Positions 12,501 through 24,400 are shown, counted from the first letter of the stretch. The stretch: 64,000 nucleotides of DNA from Filosporella fistucella (GCA_030077755.1 JAQJZZ010000018.1:1-64000), one strand, 5' to 3'. Translations and numbers: made by a program. Notes: generated by a model from the letters alone, not told the origin.

Positions 12501-13313
12501 TCGACGATTCGAAGGTTTAATCAGGAGGGGTATGGTGGATGTTCTCTCTGGTTGCGATAACAAATGAGATTTGTTTTACATTTTCTGGAATGTGTTGTCT
12601 TGCATCCAGATTGGCATCGGAGATTTTGTGGTGATCTGTGGTGGCTAGTTTACATCAGCCTCGCACTAACTTCAGCCTCGGCAACGAACACCTCATTCAA
12701 CATCATGATATCTTCCAAAAAGGCTTTGGCAACTATCGACGTGGTTGGAGCAACTATTTTCATTAATCTTGCCAGAGGTGGGATATTTATTTGTGGCATA
12801 ACTTGGCCAAAATAGGCCGTGCTGTTCCGATGTTGGATTTGTCCACAATCAATATAATTTCTATCGCATTCCTCGACCATGTGCTTCCGGTTTCCTTAAT
12901 GTCTTTTGGAGAGAAAACATTCACCTAGTAGTTCTATTCCTGGAAGACGTCTCAACTACAAAACTCCAGTTTCTATGTTTTGGCAATATCGGCTTGTCCT
13001 TGACATCAACCCACTCTACTGCCGTGACTGGGTTCTCCTATTTATGTTATCAAATCTGGTTTTTGTGCTTTTAGCTCTCTGGAACAGCGCACAAATGCGT
13101 TAACCTCAATGCGGATGAAGTCGTGAAGCCACTTTCATCTTGGTCGAACCTTTTCTTTCACTCATCTCGAGGCCATCACCTCTTCCAAATAGGAACGAAA
13201 CGCAACTACATAACGAGAAGTTCTCTAATATTCCGAAAGTCACCAGAATAGCTTCATAAAAATACTCGTACGATCGCAGATACAAACACACAAAATCATT
13301 ATTTATGCATTTT
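9548..13313. other. Gene-poor stretch with short tandem repeat
   Basis: The first kb is AT-rich. From about 9740 base composition becomes normal but no frame over 90 codons carries a recognisable domain. At about 11038-11080 three near-identical 14-15 bp units (TTCAGAGAATGTCT-like) stand in tandem. Short frames at 11856-12041 (+) and 12650-12880 (-) could be remnants of decayed genes, but I cannot identify them. Confidence 0.45.
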
Positions 13314-13660
13314 TCAGTTACTGGTCGATAGCCTTAGTTTTATCGTTTTCATACCAATGACAAAATAATCAGCGACAAGAACTCCACTCCCTACTTCAAA
13401 CCTCACTTCATGAATCGCCGCGCCTGGTCCAGTCCATATCTTGAATGCTTTATCAACCTTGAATTTCAAGCCAGTGGTATAGATTATCACCTTTCGTTTT
13501 CTCTTGTCCAGATGTATTCTGTGTTCAAGATTGGAGACCAGCCGTAACCTGTTCGTAGCACCAGAAGTTGCTTTGATGGTGATGGGATAACTGTGCCTGC
13601 TATTAATAAGATGTCTAATTTATACGGATTTGAAGACCTTTTACGAGCCGTGGAGGCAAA
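13314..13660 (-). pseudogene. Pseudogene 3: C-terminal fragment of the three-copy family
   Basis: On the minus strand one frame reads DILLIAG... then LLVLRTGYG...TEYIWTREN, matching the SEILIITD...LAILRTGYG...NEFIWVRDSN segment of pseudogene 1. The reading then shifts by one base into KVIIYTTGL...KIWTGP...RFEVG, matching NKVTM...GL...KLWLRPEG...IRWF of pseudogene 1, and ends at a TGA at 13314. Only the last quarter of the family protein remains. It stands head to head with pseudogene 2, which begins at 13611 on the other strand. The weak point is that the match was found by eye over about 60 residues with one frameshift. Confidence 0.55.
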
Positions 13661-15069
13661 AGCGGCAGGATATTATTTGCACCCCATAGTTGCGGCATAC
13701 CAGAAGAGCTTTGCAAGGCGCTGAGGGAGAACATACCTGAATTAAACGGTCGAACAGAAATTGAGGAAACCAATATAGATGAAATATGCGAGGTATTGGA
13801 TCAACATGGCGCAACGGACTTTGGCAAAGCTATAATTAGTCAAAAGGTGCAGAAGAGCTCCAAGAACTGTGGAACAAAAACTCGGGTACAAGATCTTGAC
13901 GATATTCTTATATCACCTACCAAGGTGAGAAACAGATTCATCAGAAACAGGCCGCAAACATGGAACCAGACCGAACAGAGGTTGTCACACCAGGGCAGAC
14001 CAAAGACCCACAATCTAGACTAGTGACACCTGCCCTCGCCTATGTTGACGCAAATGATGAGAGAGTCTCGCTCTTAGAAGGGCATCTCAAGGAAAAAGAG
14101 AAGGAGGTAGAGGTCGGACCAATCACGATGCTATACCTCAAAGGCCGTCTGTTATCCAATTACCCCCACGATCGCCAGGAAAATACAAAGGCCCTGTGGC
14201 AATATCATGCAGAGATCTGGGCAGCTTACCCACCTACACATCTTCCAATCATCCCAAATTTCTAAACAGTCAACGATATAACTCTGGCAGATGATTTCGT
14301 TCGTCTCTCTGCGCCTCTCAACCCCCGTAATTTACGAGCATTTCTGGTAGCTGTGAATGGTGATATTCGGTACGGGACAGCAGCAGATGCAGTAGATATC
14401 AGACAAAAGACATGCACCACACTCCCATGACTAGGCCCCCAGATTGGAGTGATTCTAGGCTCTTCGATTGTCCACGAAGAATTCTTACTACTCCATTAGT
14501 ACCTGCACAAACTATCCACAGCCGCCGTACCAACGGGCTTGGCTTGTGCTGCCCTCTGAAAAATGATGACGGCCAATCTGGCCCAACGATCTACCGATAT
14601 ATTCCTCACCACTCTATGGACAGAGTCTGTAGACAAGGGATCCTCCGCTTCCGCATATGGAGAGCTCCGTGATTGGAGCCTCCTAGAGAGGATCACATTC
14701 GCTTGGATGATGTCCAGATCGCCATGCCAAATTTATTTGAAGAAAAGGTTGGAACCTGAAGATAATCGCAGAGCAGCAATGCTTGGCTTGATTTGGGACC
14801 TGAGAGGACAACTCCCAAGTGATTTCGATTTACTACTTCAACGAAATCGAATTACAAACTACATATGTCTGGTGAACGATGACTCGGAGATACATTTAAA
14901 GAGTCTTTTTTCCAGCCTATGTGCTCCGTTGGCGACTTATGTCTTCTTTTTGACAGCCAGCCGCTCCTCTACTTCCATTGCCTCACCGATACTAGTCAGT
15001 ACCAACAGGTCATGGAATTCCATGCTCCTGCTCTTACACAGTATTGGCAATAGTATTTTCCGTAACTAG
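13611..15069 (+). pseudogene. Pseudogene 2 of the unrecognised three-copy family
   Basis: From ATG 13611 a protein can be followed through several frames. It starts with FEDLLRAVEAKAAGYYLHP. A frameshift near 13710 leads to EELCKALRENIPELNGR, and a second near 13850 leads to the segment with MEPDRTEVV. Stops then follow at TAA 14263, near 14429, and at TAG near 14495. The part from about 14060 on aligns with pseudogene 1: GRLLS, TLADDFV, HEEFLLL, RDWSLLERITF, LEPED, NDDSEI and LLFDSQ. At least three frameshifts and three stops make it clearly dead. This copy preserves the N-terminal third missing from pseudogene 1. No domain is recognised. Confidence 0.72.
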
Positions 15070-16245
15070 TATTACGGTTGGGCATATTAATATACCCCTA
15101 GACGTACTATACATCCTTACGTAGTGTGAAAAGTAATAATATTAATAGTAATAATAATTATCACTGCACGTGTACTAAGTTACGGACATGAGACAAAATA
15201 CCCCTCTACTTTCCCTTTTAACTCGCATTAAATTACGAGATATTTTAATAATTAATTTCCTATAGTTTTATTTTATATTTAAGTTACTCTTATAATGAAG
15301 TGATGAGGAAAGTCTTTAATTCTTCTAAGTAAGTATATAAAATCGAAAATATAAGAGAATGTTAATCACATGGTCTGTATTTTAATATACGGCCCGCATT
15401 ACGGCCGGCCGTATACGGAACTGGATCTAGTACTTAATACTGCTTACTAAAAGTACTAAAGTAAGTGGTATCAGGGCCAGTATTAGCCACCATAATACGG
15501 GCGTACACTATTTCCAACACTGCTCTTACAAGTTGTGGAGCTTCAAAAGAGAGATCGAGACGAACGAGCGTGGCATGCAAACAGTAAGTGACTTGAATGT
15601 TTGAGGAAAAAAAGAGTTTGAAAATGGAAGCTATAAAGTAGAAAAACGATGAGGAGGAAAGAAGACGATGGTTACAGCGTAGTCACAATCCGACAGTAAT
15701 TGTGTAGACAATAACTAACTAAAGTGGATAAACCGGGGAAAATACGCTGGCATTACATGTGATCCCATTAATGCTACTCGTACGGTACCCCAGCGCAGAT
15801 TCTATCATTGCAATACATCAAGGGAGATCAAGCCCCTTGGTGTTGCTTTCTTAGACGCCTTCACGTGTTTAGAAGGAGTTCACTTGCATCCAAGCACCCA
15901 ATCGATGGTTATCACTAGAGACATTACATCGAGCTTGTGACGGATGGGATTGAGATGGGCCGATTGGCAACCTACCCTGTTGTGCACCCTCAATGATACC
16001 GCACACCTTATAATGGACACTAGACATTTGTGCGGAATTCATGATAACGTCAGCCCCGATTTCTTATAATATTCTTATACTTAGTAATACTATAACTTAG
16101 AACGTCCTCGTGATAAACTCATCCCTTACGTAAAACCCTACGAGCACCGGCCCGTAGAGCAACCGTTACACACTTGCGCTATTATATTTACGAGAAAGTT
16201 GAAATCCTTAACTAAGAAGAAGGTGCATACACTTGCTCTCATAGC
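15070..16245. other. Intergenic, no gene seen
   Basis: Moderately AT-rich with no convincing frame. Around 15375-15425 several short palindromes built on GTATAC and GGCCGGCC stand close together. The region downstream of 16100 should contain the terminator of the gasdermin-like gene. Confidence 0.4.
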
Positions 16246-17461
16246 TTAATCCGATTCCTCAGCATGAGGAATGATCCACCTCACTTCTCCTCCACCATCT
16301 TCCGCTGACCCTTGAAGCACACTCAACTTATCCGGGGTAAATCCGAATTCTCCCATTTCTTCCACCCCGAAATCATCATCACTACATAGTACTATATCTC
16401 CCCCACCCATAGTTGGAGTGCCATCTTGCATAACTACACCTTTCTTGTTCGCCGCATTCTTGAGAGTTCCCTTTTTATCATACCAAATCTTACGGACGCG
16501 GAACGCCACGATGAAGTCTGAAGCATGAGTCCAGGATTCGCCTTCTGTAGTTGTGGATTCGACATTGAACTTGCCTATTCGGGATTGTCATATTAGTTAG
16601 CATATTGACACCATGCCGCTCAGAATGTTAAGTTCCATCTCGGGCCAAAGTAGAGCAAGCCTTTCTAACTGAGCGAAAGATTTCATGGATAGACATACCA
16701 CCAAGCTGCGCTGGGGTTCCGGGTGGAACAATGCCTCCGTCAGTCTTGACCCCCTTCGCTTTTCCTGAACTACTCTTCAACGAAGCACCTCTACCAACCT
16801 TGAGCCCCGTGACCATGTATACAGGTTCTTTGAAGTCCGCTCCCTCCATGAACATCTTAACTTCCTGTAAAGCCATACTGGAGATAATGTAAGATGCTGG
16901 TGGATCAAAAGTCTGAGTCTCGAGGGTTTTGCAGGAGAGAACCTCTAAGGTTGACATCTTCGAGTCAGTATACTTCTTGCATAAGTAATAAGACTGCTTC
17001 GAGAGTCACCTGCCCATATTAAGACTTGCAAAAAGTCGAAACTCTGCAGTTTACCTAGAGGGAGAATCTGGTTCGAAGAAGTCACTTACTTGAGGAGTCT
17101 TCCCTGTATGAAACTTCAGCTCCAGCTCCGACGCCTACTAAACCCAGTACTCGAGCAAATAGCCTGTGATACTAAGTTGAATTTCTCTCTTATGGTACCG
17201 CTTAGGTGGTTCATTGCAAATAGGGTCTCGTTGAGAGAAAGCTGCTCACCCAAGTTCGCCACTCAAAAGCCGACTCCTCGACGTTTGGAAACCTTTCTGT
17301 ATATGAACCGGATTGACATATTCCTTTGGAGTGTCAAGAATAGTAAGGCGATTCAAAGCAGTGAACTCTGTAAGATCATCAAGGATATGACCCAGTTTTA
17401 TGGGTCCTTTAGGTGGTGGAGGAGTAGTCCAATTTGGGGCCAAGATATAAGTCTTCACCAT
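16246..17461 (-). CDS. Fungal gasdermin-like protein (RCD-1/HET-Q1 type)
   Basis: Four exons (17250-17461, 17090-17163, 16699-16944, 16246-16574) join in frame into 286 residues, near the 250-290 expected of fungal gasdermins. The introns (86, 145 and 124 nt) all have GT/AG ends. The order is: N-terminal TYILAPNW and GPIKLGHILDD (about 5-29), a glycine-rich GVGAGAEVSY stretch (about 81-90), LETQTFDPPASYI (about 103-115), a beta-strand VYMVTGLKVGRGASL (about 137-151), and SDFIVAFRVRKIWY (about 196-209), which resembles the AFRV/AYRV strand of animal gasdermins. An acidic, glycine-rich tail of about 42 residues (roughly 4.6 kDa) ends the protein. Gasdermins oligomerise into plasma-membrane pores and kill the cell. 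In Podospora the tail of HET-Q1 is inhibitory and is cut off by the adjacent subtilase HET-Q2. Here a subtilase gene ends 409 bp upstream on the same strand. Family assignment is from remembered motif patterns, not a search. Confidence 0.82.
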
Positions 17462-17870
17462 TTCTTATGTTTGAATTCGTTCGAGGATTCGGATTATATG
17501 CAACAAATGGTACGGAGTTGGCAGCTCACTCAACTTAAGCAGTGAGCGATGCTAGGCATGCAAGTGGAGGGAAATATGCAGGCGTTCTTGAACGGGACGC
17601 CTGCATTTCAGCTCCTGCATGTGCTGAAATTCCTACAGGAGATCACACCAATGATCGGGAAGACTGCTAATTTGAGTGTCAAGTATGCTTTCGAGTCTGA
17701 GATCCTGGTCAACGGCCTTGAATACTTTCTGATTTGCTCCGGCCGGAATCAGCATTCATTGTACCAATTCCAAGAATACTTGCATCCTTTTACCTTGTAC
17801 CTTGTAATTGTCTCCTACTCCCTGTGCATCCTATTTTCTCAATAATGTACATACAGGCAAGAATCCACCA
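17462..17870. promoter_or_regulatory. Spacer between protease and gasdermin-like genes
   Basis: These 409 bp separate the stop of the protease (17871) from the start of the gasdermin-like gene (17461), both on the minus strand. They must hold the protease terminator and the gasdermin promoter. No defined motif is recognised. The spacing is compact for this part of the window, which otherwise has kilobase gaps. Confidence 0.45.
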
Positions 17871-20800
17871 TTACTCTTTCAAAGCTTCTTTAATCTTGGA
17901 AACAACATCTCCTACAGACGCATTGGTATTCCACATCTTCCTCCACGGTGTGACATAGTTATATTTATCCCTAACATCACTCATGGCAATCAAGATGTTC
18001 CTAATACCCATCCTAGTGAACGTTTCTACCCGCTGCTCCTCAGTCATTAAGCCTGCACTCGTAACATGCTGAACAAAGCGCAATACATTGGCTGCTATAC
18101 CAACCATGATGGGGGTTGAGTAAGAGGTGCCCGATACAAAAACATCAGGCTCTGTGATAGAGGGGATGGCTACGCCGAGAGTGCTGAGATTTTCACTAAA
18201 GGGCTTGGGGGTAGGATCCATTCCGCTCTTGTTCCCGTCTCCATCTGAAGCTGTCGAGCAAATCAGCACTAAGATTATCGGAAATAAAGAGCGAGCTCTG
18301 AGAACTTAAGAGCTGACCAGAGGGCTGAAGCAATTGAGCAGACGGAACGAATTCGTTTCCTGTATTGTCGCGGCTCTCAAACTGGCCCCTGGCTCTGGAG
18401 CTCTCAGAGCTTCCATAGAAGAAGACAATTATTTAGCATGGGGAAAGACTAACCATGGATACAAAGCACCTTGTCGAGAAGTTTGGCAGGAAATAATCTT
18501 GGTGTATTGCCGCCGTAATTGGAAGCAGCCGCAAAGAATATAACTCCCTCCTTTTCAGCATTCTTTATCGCTTCTTTGATACTTAATTGGTCGTTGAGGA
18601 AGGCAAATGACATGCTGATAATATCCACATTCACGTTGGGAGACATTGCCCATTTGATTGCCTGCGTTTAGCTGTCAGAGAAAGCATTGTCTCGATATCT
18701 GGATATATACCTCCACAATTGGCTTTGCACCCTCTTCCTCCTGACCATTTGAAATTTTCGCAATGTATAGATTTGCTTCTGGTGCGATCTTTAAAATCAA
18801 GGACGCGACATTCGTACCGTGTCCGAAGGTGTCAGAACAGTCTGAATTGCCGGTGAAGGATTGGATGAGCTTGAAAGGTGAATCTCTCATCCTTCTTGTC
18901 CTCTTCAGGCCTCTGAAAAATGAGTGGTTCTCGCTGATACCCGTGTCAAGGACAGCGATACGAATTCTTCTCTCATTAGAAAGATTCTGAATGTGCTCGG
19001 AGTAGAAGTCCTTTGCCTGCGTCAGGAAGCGGTCGGCTCGAAAGATACTAGGAGGTGTCAATGCGTTTCTTTCGGCCCCCCATTGGCTAGTAAACATAAG
19101 CTTAAAAACCTACCGATCGTCCCCAGGATTAAATACCATCTTTCGAACATCAAATAGCTGGGTGGGAGATCCAAGATTAAATTCGTTCTGAGACATAGCA
19201 ATATTCATCCCTTCTTGTTTGCTTGCATATACTCCCATTGTCTTGGAGCCCGATGCGACAGAAGCTGTTGGACTGGCTAGGGAGTCTCCCTCTGCTAGTC
19301 GTTGACTTTGTACGTCGTTAGATACTTTGAGAGTTTTCGGAAAATTGGGGTCCTTTCGTGATTTTAAGGTACTTCTAGCTTCTTCGAGGCACACAACCAC
19401 TTTGGAAATCACTGCTCTACATTGAGAATTTTCGTCAATCTGGTCATGGTTCTGACTTTGGCGCCCATCATCCGTGTCGCAATCAGATTCAGAGTCCGAG
19501 TCATCATCTATCCTCCGCTTATTAGCTACGAGGCAAGCTGCGATGGCGTCTAAGTAGCCTTTGGCAACTGTTTCAGCTGCTTCACTCTCCTCTCCAATGA
19601 GTTCTAGCAATGCTATATCCCGAGGGACGGTAAATGGCCCCAGCGACATACCCAATGCAATTTCGAGCAGCAGCTTGGCAAATGTGATAAGGATTGCAAA
19701 TTTCCTTGATCGCTCCGGCTCATCATCCGTGAAGGTGTCGGTTTGCTGCAGAGAATACGCAAAGTAAGGATTGTACGCCTCGTATATAATACGTTCTTTG
19801 GGATTGAAGAGAAAGAAGATGTTATTTGTGTTCCACTCTTTGCTTTGCATCTTAGCATTGTACATTCGCTGAAACCCTCGAGCAAGGTTCATCGCGAGAA
19901 TGACCCGATCGACAGGAGTGAATTGATCCTTAATATTGGCAATGATTGACTCCAGGGAGACAGTTGGCCATACCGTAGCGACCTTGGTGCGATTCATGTC
20001 TGATTTGGAATAGCGGAGAATCTGACACGAATGGACCATAATGTCCAGAAGTTGATACTCCTCGAGAGCACGTTGAACATCTTTGCAGATCTTCTTGACA
20101 TTCTTTAATTTGCAATTCGAGGGCCTAGAAAATATTTAGCAACTAACAGCATACATATTTTCTGGGATAGGGATTTGCTTACAGGTCATGAACAACCGTG
20201 CAAGTTATTTCTTGCCACTTGTCTCGGATGCTGGAGCATGTAAGATATAATTTATATTGAATTCCAAGATCGACAGAGCTGTTATGCAGGCCTCGAATTT
20301 GAAGTCTAGCGATATGGAAGTCTGGACACTTTGTATCGCGGATATTGCTCCGTAATGCATCCATAACAGCCAATAGATTTTGATCCTCTCCCTGAGTGCC
20401 GTCAAACTGTTGGATCCTTTGGGTAGGCTTGATAGAGGGTTTTGGAGGACTCCTATCACTGACTTCGATGCTCCCGACATTGTCTCGACTTGCAGTATTG
20501 GACCGTGAAAGGTTCTTAGCGTTAAAGTCAGTCAACGTCTTCTCGACTACTTTGCAGTCTTCTTCTGCTTCAGGGAGTCGTAAAAGTCCGGATAGCCGTG
20601 AAGGATCGTGGTCATCCGCTGCTGCTTTTATCAGAGCCGCAAGTCTAGGATATATGAGCGATGCTAGCCCTTTCACAGTACTATTTGCCGAAGGCATGTT
20701 CTTGGCAGGTGGAGATGCATTTTCAAGGTCTGTCTTCGTGTACGAGTCGACCGAAGAACGAAGAACATTCTCGTCAACCAACCCTTCAAATAGCTGCAGT

Positions 20801-21042
20801 AGCCGATGGAAGTCATCGAGGAAAGACGCGTATTCATCTGCTTCTAAGTCTTGTTCCTTGCTCACATTTAGTAGAATTTGAGCTAATTCGAATTTGAAAA
20901 GAGCTCTCGAATTGGACACTGCTAGACTCGTGATTTTTTCTGAGTCGTCATCAATGCGCCTAGAGATGAGAGGCTCTAGAATTTGTCGAATCGCCACCAG
21001 GGCCTGTAATTCCTGTTGTCCGTCGTGCTCCAGCCGGGGCAT
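17871..21042 (-). CDS. Subtilisin-like (S8) protease with N-terminal DUF7580-like region
   Basis: Exons 20183-21042, 19114-20124, 18711-19047, 18454-18661 and 17871-18250 join in frame to about 931 residues. The start is uncertain: ATG 21042 is the first in this frame, which stays open to about 21114 without another ATG. The N-terminal half is alpha-helical, and about residues 290-420 resemble DUF7580, found at the N terminus of many fungal STAND and subtilase proteins. The C-terminal half is a peptidase S8 domain with all key residues: AVLDTGI (Asp about 658), FGHGTNVASL (His about 700), FAAASNYGG (oxyanion Asn about 784) and VSGTSYSTP (Ser about 848). There is no signal peptide, so it is probably cytosolic. 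Its closest functional model is Podospora HET-Q2, which activates the neighbouring gasdermin HET-Q1. Intron 3 is 49 nt, intron 4 is unusually long (203 nt), and intron 2 (66 nt) has an alternative 27-nt reading that I rejected. Confidence 0.85.
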
Positions 21043-21404
21043 GATGTGCGGGGAGATCAAACTACAGAGTTCAGCACGAGGAAGAACAAAGGAAGGATTA
21101 TTCGCAGCTTGCAAGCAGAATGTTGAGCACTATTACACAAGATGGTCGAGTTTCGAGGGGGCGAGGCTGCAGGTATCCAAGAGAAGTAAAGGCTCTTGCA
21201 TATAACTTTATGATTTTACTGGCTCGAGTAGGCCAAGTTCGTCGTTCAGGTTGCACCGAATGTGCTGGCACATGCATATGCTGACTAGCGGCACCTGCAT
21301 ACTGTAAGCATTTGGCCGAGCTTGGCGGATTCTTTACCGCTTCCACGAATCTTGAGGGTCTTCGTGAGCTTCATCTGCTATAGCTTCGGCAACACATCAC
21401 CACC
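21043..21404. promoter_or_regulatory. Divergent promoter, protease / C2H2 gene
   Basis: This 362-bp gap separates the likely starts of the minus-strand protease and the plus-strand C2H2 gene, so both promoters must lie here. It includes GC-rich segments and no clear TATA box. If the protease has an upstream exon, part of the gap would be coding. Confidence 0.55.
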
Positions 21405-24400
21405 ATGGCAAGTGATGATACTGGCGTTGAGATTAAGAGGAGGGATATATTCAATTTGGCCATCATATGCGAAGACCTTTTCTCGAAGTATGCAGACCCA
21501 GAACAGTCATTACCCGAGCCAAGGGCCCGAGCAGACCTCCAGCAACAGCGATTTGATATCTGGGCTTCATATCTGGGAGTGTTTGCACCGTATGATGTTT
21601 CACTTGACAGGCGGCTGGAGTACAGTGAAGAGATCCGCAACCTTGTGGTACATCTGTTGTCACTGATGCGAAAAAATCTGGATTTTGGTATGATTCCGTA
21701 ACTCATATGCCATCCAAGTAGTCATTCACTGCTGACAGCACTCGCAGTCTCACATGATGGTGAAAGCGAGAAGCAATCCTTACTGGGCAGCACTATTCTT
21801 AAAGGAAAAGATGTCCACGCGGCTACCACATTGATCGGAACTGCCTCAGAAGCATTAGACACTATTGAAGCTACGATAGATAGATTGAATAGACTGGGCT
21901 CTACTATTCGAAAATTTTCTACAGCAAGCCTCGAAACTAGAGTCAAGGCGTTTACGAGCCAACATGGCGACGAAAATTATCCTGCATTCGCTAAGCTAAT
22001 AGTAAAATTTCGGTATATGACAGCTCCCACATCCCTTCAGGAACATCTCGCCGTTTCAATGTCATCGCGACGCCAGAGACTACGTTATATGGGCCGACAT
22101 CAAGCAAAACTTGCTGCTCGAGAGCCAACTAGATCACATAAACTAGAAGAGCGTGGCCAGGTTCAAATAAAGAAGTCGGCGCGCGTACGATTCGTTTCGA
22201 TAATGGAGGAAGAAGATGCAGATAAGCCGGTCGAGTCGGACCTTGCTCAGAGAGACAAGAAGAGGGGTTTCCGTTCCTTGCAGAACAACCCATTTATAAA
22301 GGGATTCGCTCCCTCAAATGTAGGATCAAAGGCATCAACGTTCAAACCACCACCGTCTGTAGTTGCTCGATTACGGGTAGATGGAGGTTCAGTGGTATCA
22401 TCTTCAAAGAATAGCAAGACTTTCATGGCCGAAGATCTTGAAAATTATCCCGCAGCTCCGACAATGGAACCGGGAAAGCCACCTCCTACCTGTCCCTATT
22501 GCCACAAACCACTTGAGGCTGCGGAGCTAGAAGCCAGGAAATGGCAGTATGAAGCTTATTTGGACCATGAAATCATTAAATACTAACTGATATTTTAGTC
22601 GACATGTAAATCAAGATCTCCAACCATTTGTCTGCATCTCCGAGAATTGCAGTCAGCCACCGCAGTCTTTCTGGGATTTCGAAATATGGGCTAAACATAT
22701 GAGAGAATCACATTCTAGCAAGTGGACACAACAAGTTCACAAACCCGTTATCTGGCGATGTGATTTGTATCACACTGAGGAGGTCTTTGCCGAAGAGACA
22801 AAGTTTGAACAACACCTCACTGATGAACACTCCAGCGCCACTCTAACTGAGCGCAAAGCTATCTCCAGATCGAGTAGGAGTACCCGAAAACGACGTCCAC
22901 ATACATGTCCATTTTGTGGCTTCAATATTTCTCTTCTCGACTCGACTCAGCCACGAAGCCCTTTCGGAACCACCAGAGACTCAACCAACGCCAACGAAGA
23001 TGAAGCATTACACAAGCTTGCCAGACACGTAGCCAGTCATCTCAGGCTCTTAGCATTTACCAGTGCAGATAATCTTGATGCCGAAAATGACGATAGCTCC
23101 AGAGGAAGTATCAAATCTTTGGAGATGAGGTCAAAAGATGGCTCCAAAACACATCCGCCTAGTGGAATAAAGGATATGTCCAGAGGCAAGTTGTCATTTG
23201 TCGATGAAGGACCCGAAGATGTCACACTACGGATCCTATGGGTCAATCAGCAAGATGATACAGACCCAGACTGGTCTTCGAGGGAAAGGCAGGACATGGA
23301 AATAGCACCAGAATATGACTATCCAACTGAGGGGTTGAGCTGGACCAAGGTAAAGGATATATTGAAGACAAAACTAGAGCCTGAAATATTGGCAGAGCTG
23401 GAACATACAGATAAGGAGAAAGATTTTGACAAGCCACGGCATCACATTTACCAGCGCCAACTCCTGATCTGGCTCCGAGAGCAAAATGTCGAGGTTGAGA
23501 GTATCGCATATGCCATTATCAAATTCAGTTGGCCCGAGGCATCTTCCACCATCCAACAGCAGGTTCTTGAAGGATGTATGATCAGTCGGGCTCGAAGACT
23601 GCAGAAAGCATTAATTATAGATAATACTCCAGCACCAATCAGATTCTCGCGTGAGCCGGTTCGAGAGGCAGTGGAACTTAGCCCATCGCCTCCACCACCT
23701 CCTATTTTTATTCATAAAGCCCCAATAGGGGTACCCGTCCTGATACCACCCTACCAAAGGTATCTGGGAGAAGACTTGAAAGCGGAGGAGTTTAGCAGCC
23801 GAAGAGACCCGGAAAAATGGGATCGATACCAAGACACGCCAGGCAGGTATTCAGATCCCTACGATTTAGTCCCGTCCGAAGGTTCTGCCCGAGAGACTCT
23901 GTCTCGGCATCCACACCACCGTTTTGCAGATGCAGCATCCCATACCAAAGCACCAAGCGAAGTGATTTCTTCGTACACTGAAGGAACAAAATCTGAGATA
24001 ATGCGAAACTTAGCAAGGTCCCCAGATGAAAAGGAGGGATATCCACCATTTCCCCGAGGGCGTAAATGCCCGTTTTGCCTGGAAGACATCTCAAACTTAA
24101 TGCCGTTATCCTGGAGGTATGTATAATAAAAGCACCCTAATCTCGGATATGCATCGAATTACGGTTTGTTGACTATATTCATAGATCACATGTAAATCAG
24201 GATCTCCAGCCATATGTTTGTATTGAAGTTAGTTGCGCTGATACCCTGAGACTCTTCCACTCCTCCAAAGATATGCGCAAGCACATGGCAACTAGCCATC
24301 CTAACGCTTTCGATGACTTGGTTTGTCCAATTTGCAAGGTGTACATCGATCAAGGCGAGGGTGGGCTCACTGGAGACCTCAAAGCCAGGGTAGCTAAATC

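Noticed and set aside
12650..12880. 76-codon minus frame with plausible helices
   Set aside because: No partner exons, no recognisable motif, and several stops in flanking sequence.
16628..16957. Start of the gasdermin-like gene at the ATG at 16957
   Set aside because: This ATG lies in an intron in the preferred model. Joining 17090-17163 to 16944 at an ACCTTAG acceptor restores a longer frame with family-like N-terminal motifs.
19087..19113. 27-nt intron in the protease gene
   Set aside because: Too short for fungal splicing; a 66-nt intron ending at 19048 keeps the frame with a normal acceptor.
20396..20881. 161-codon plus frame
   Set aside because: It is the antisense shadow of the first protease exon.
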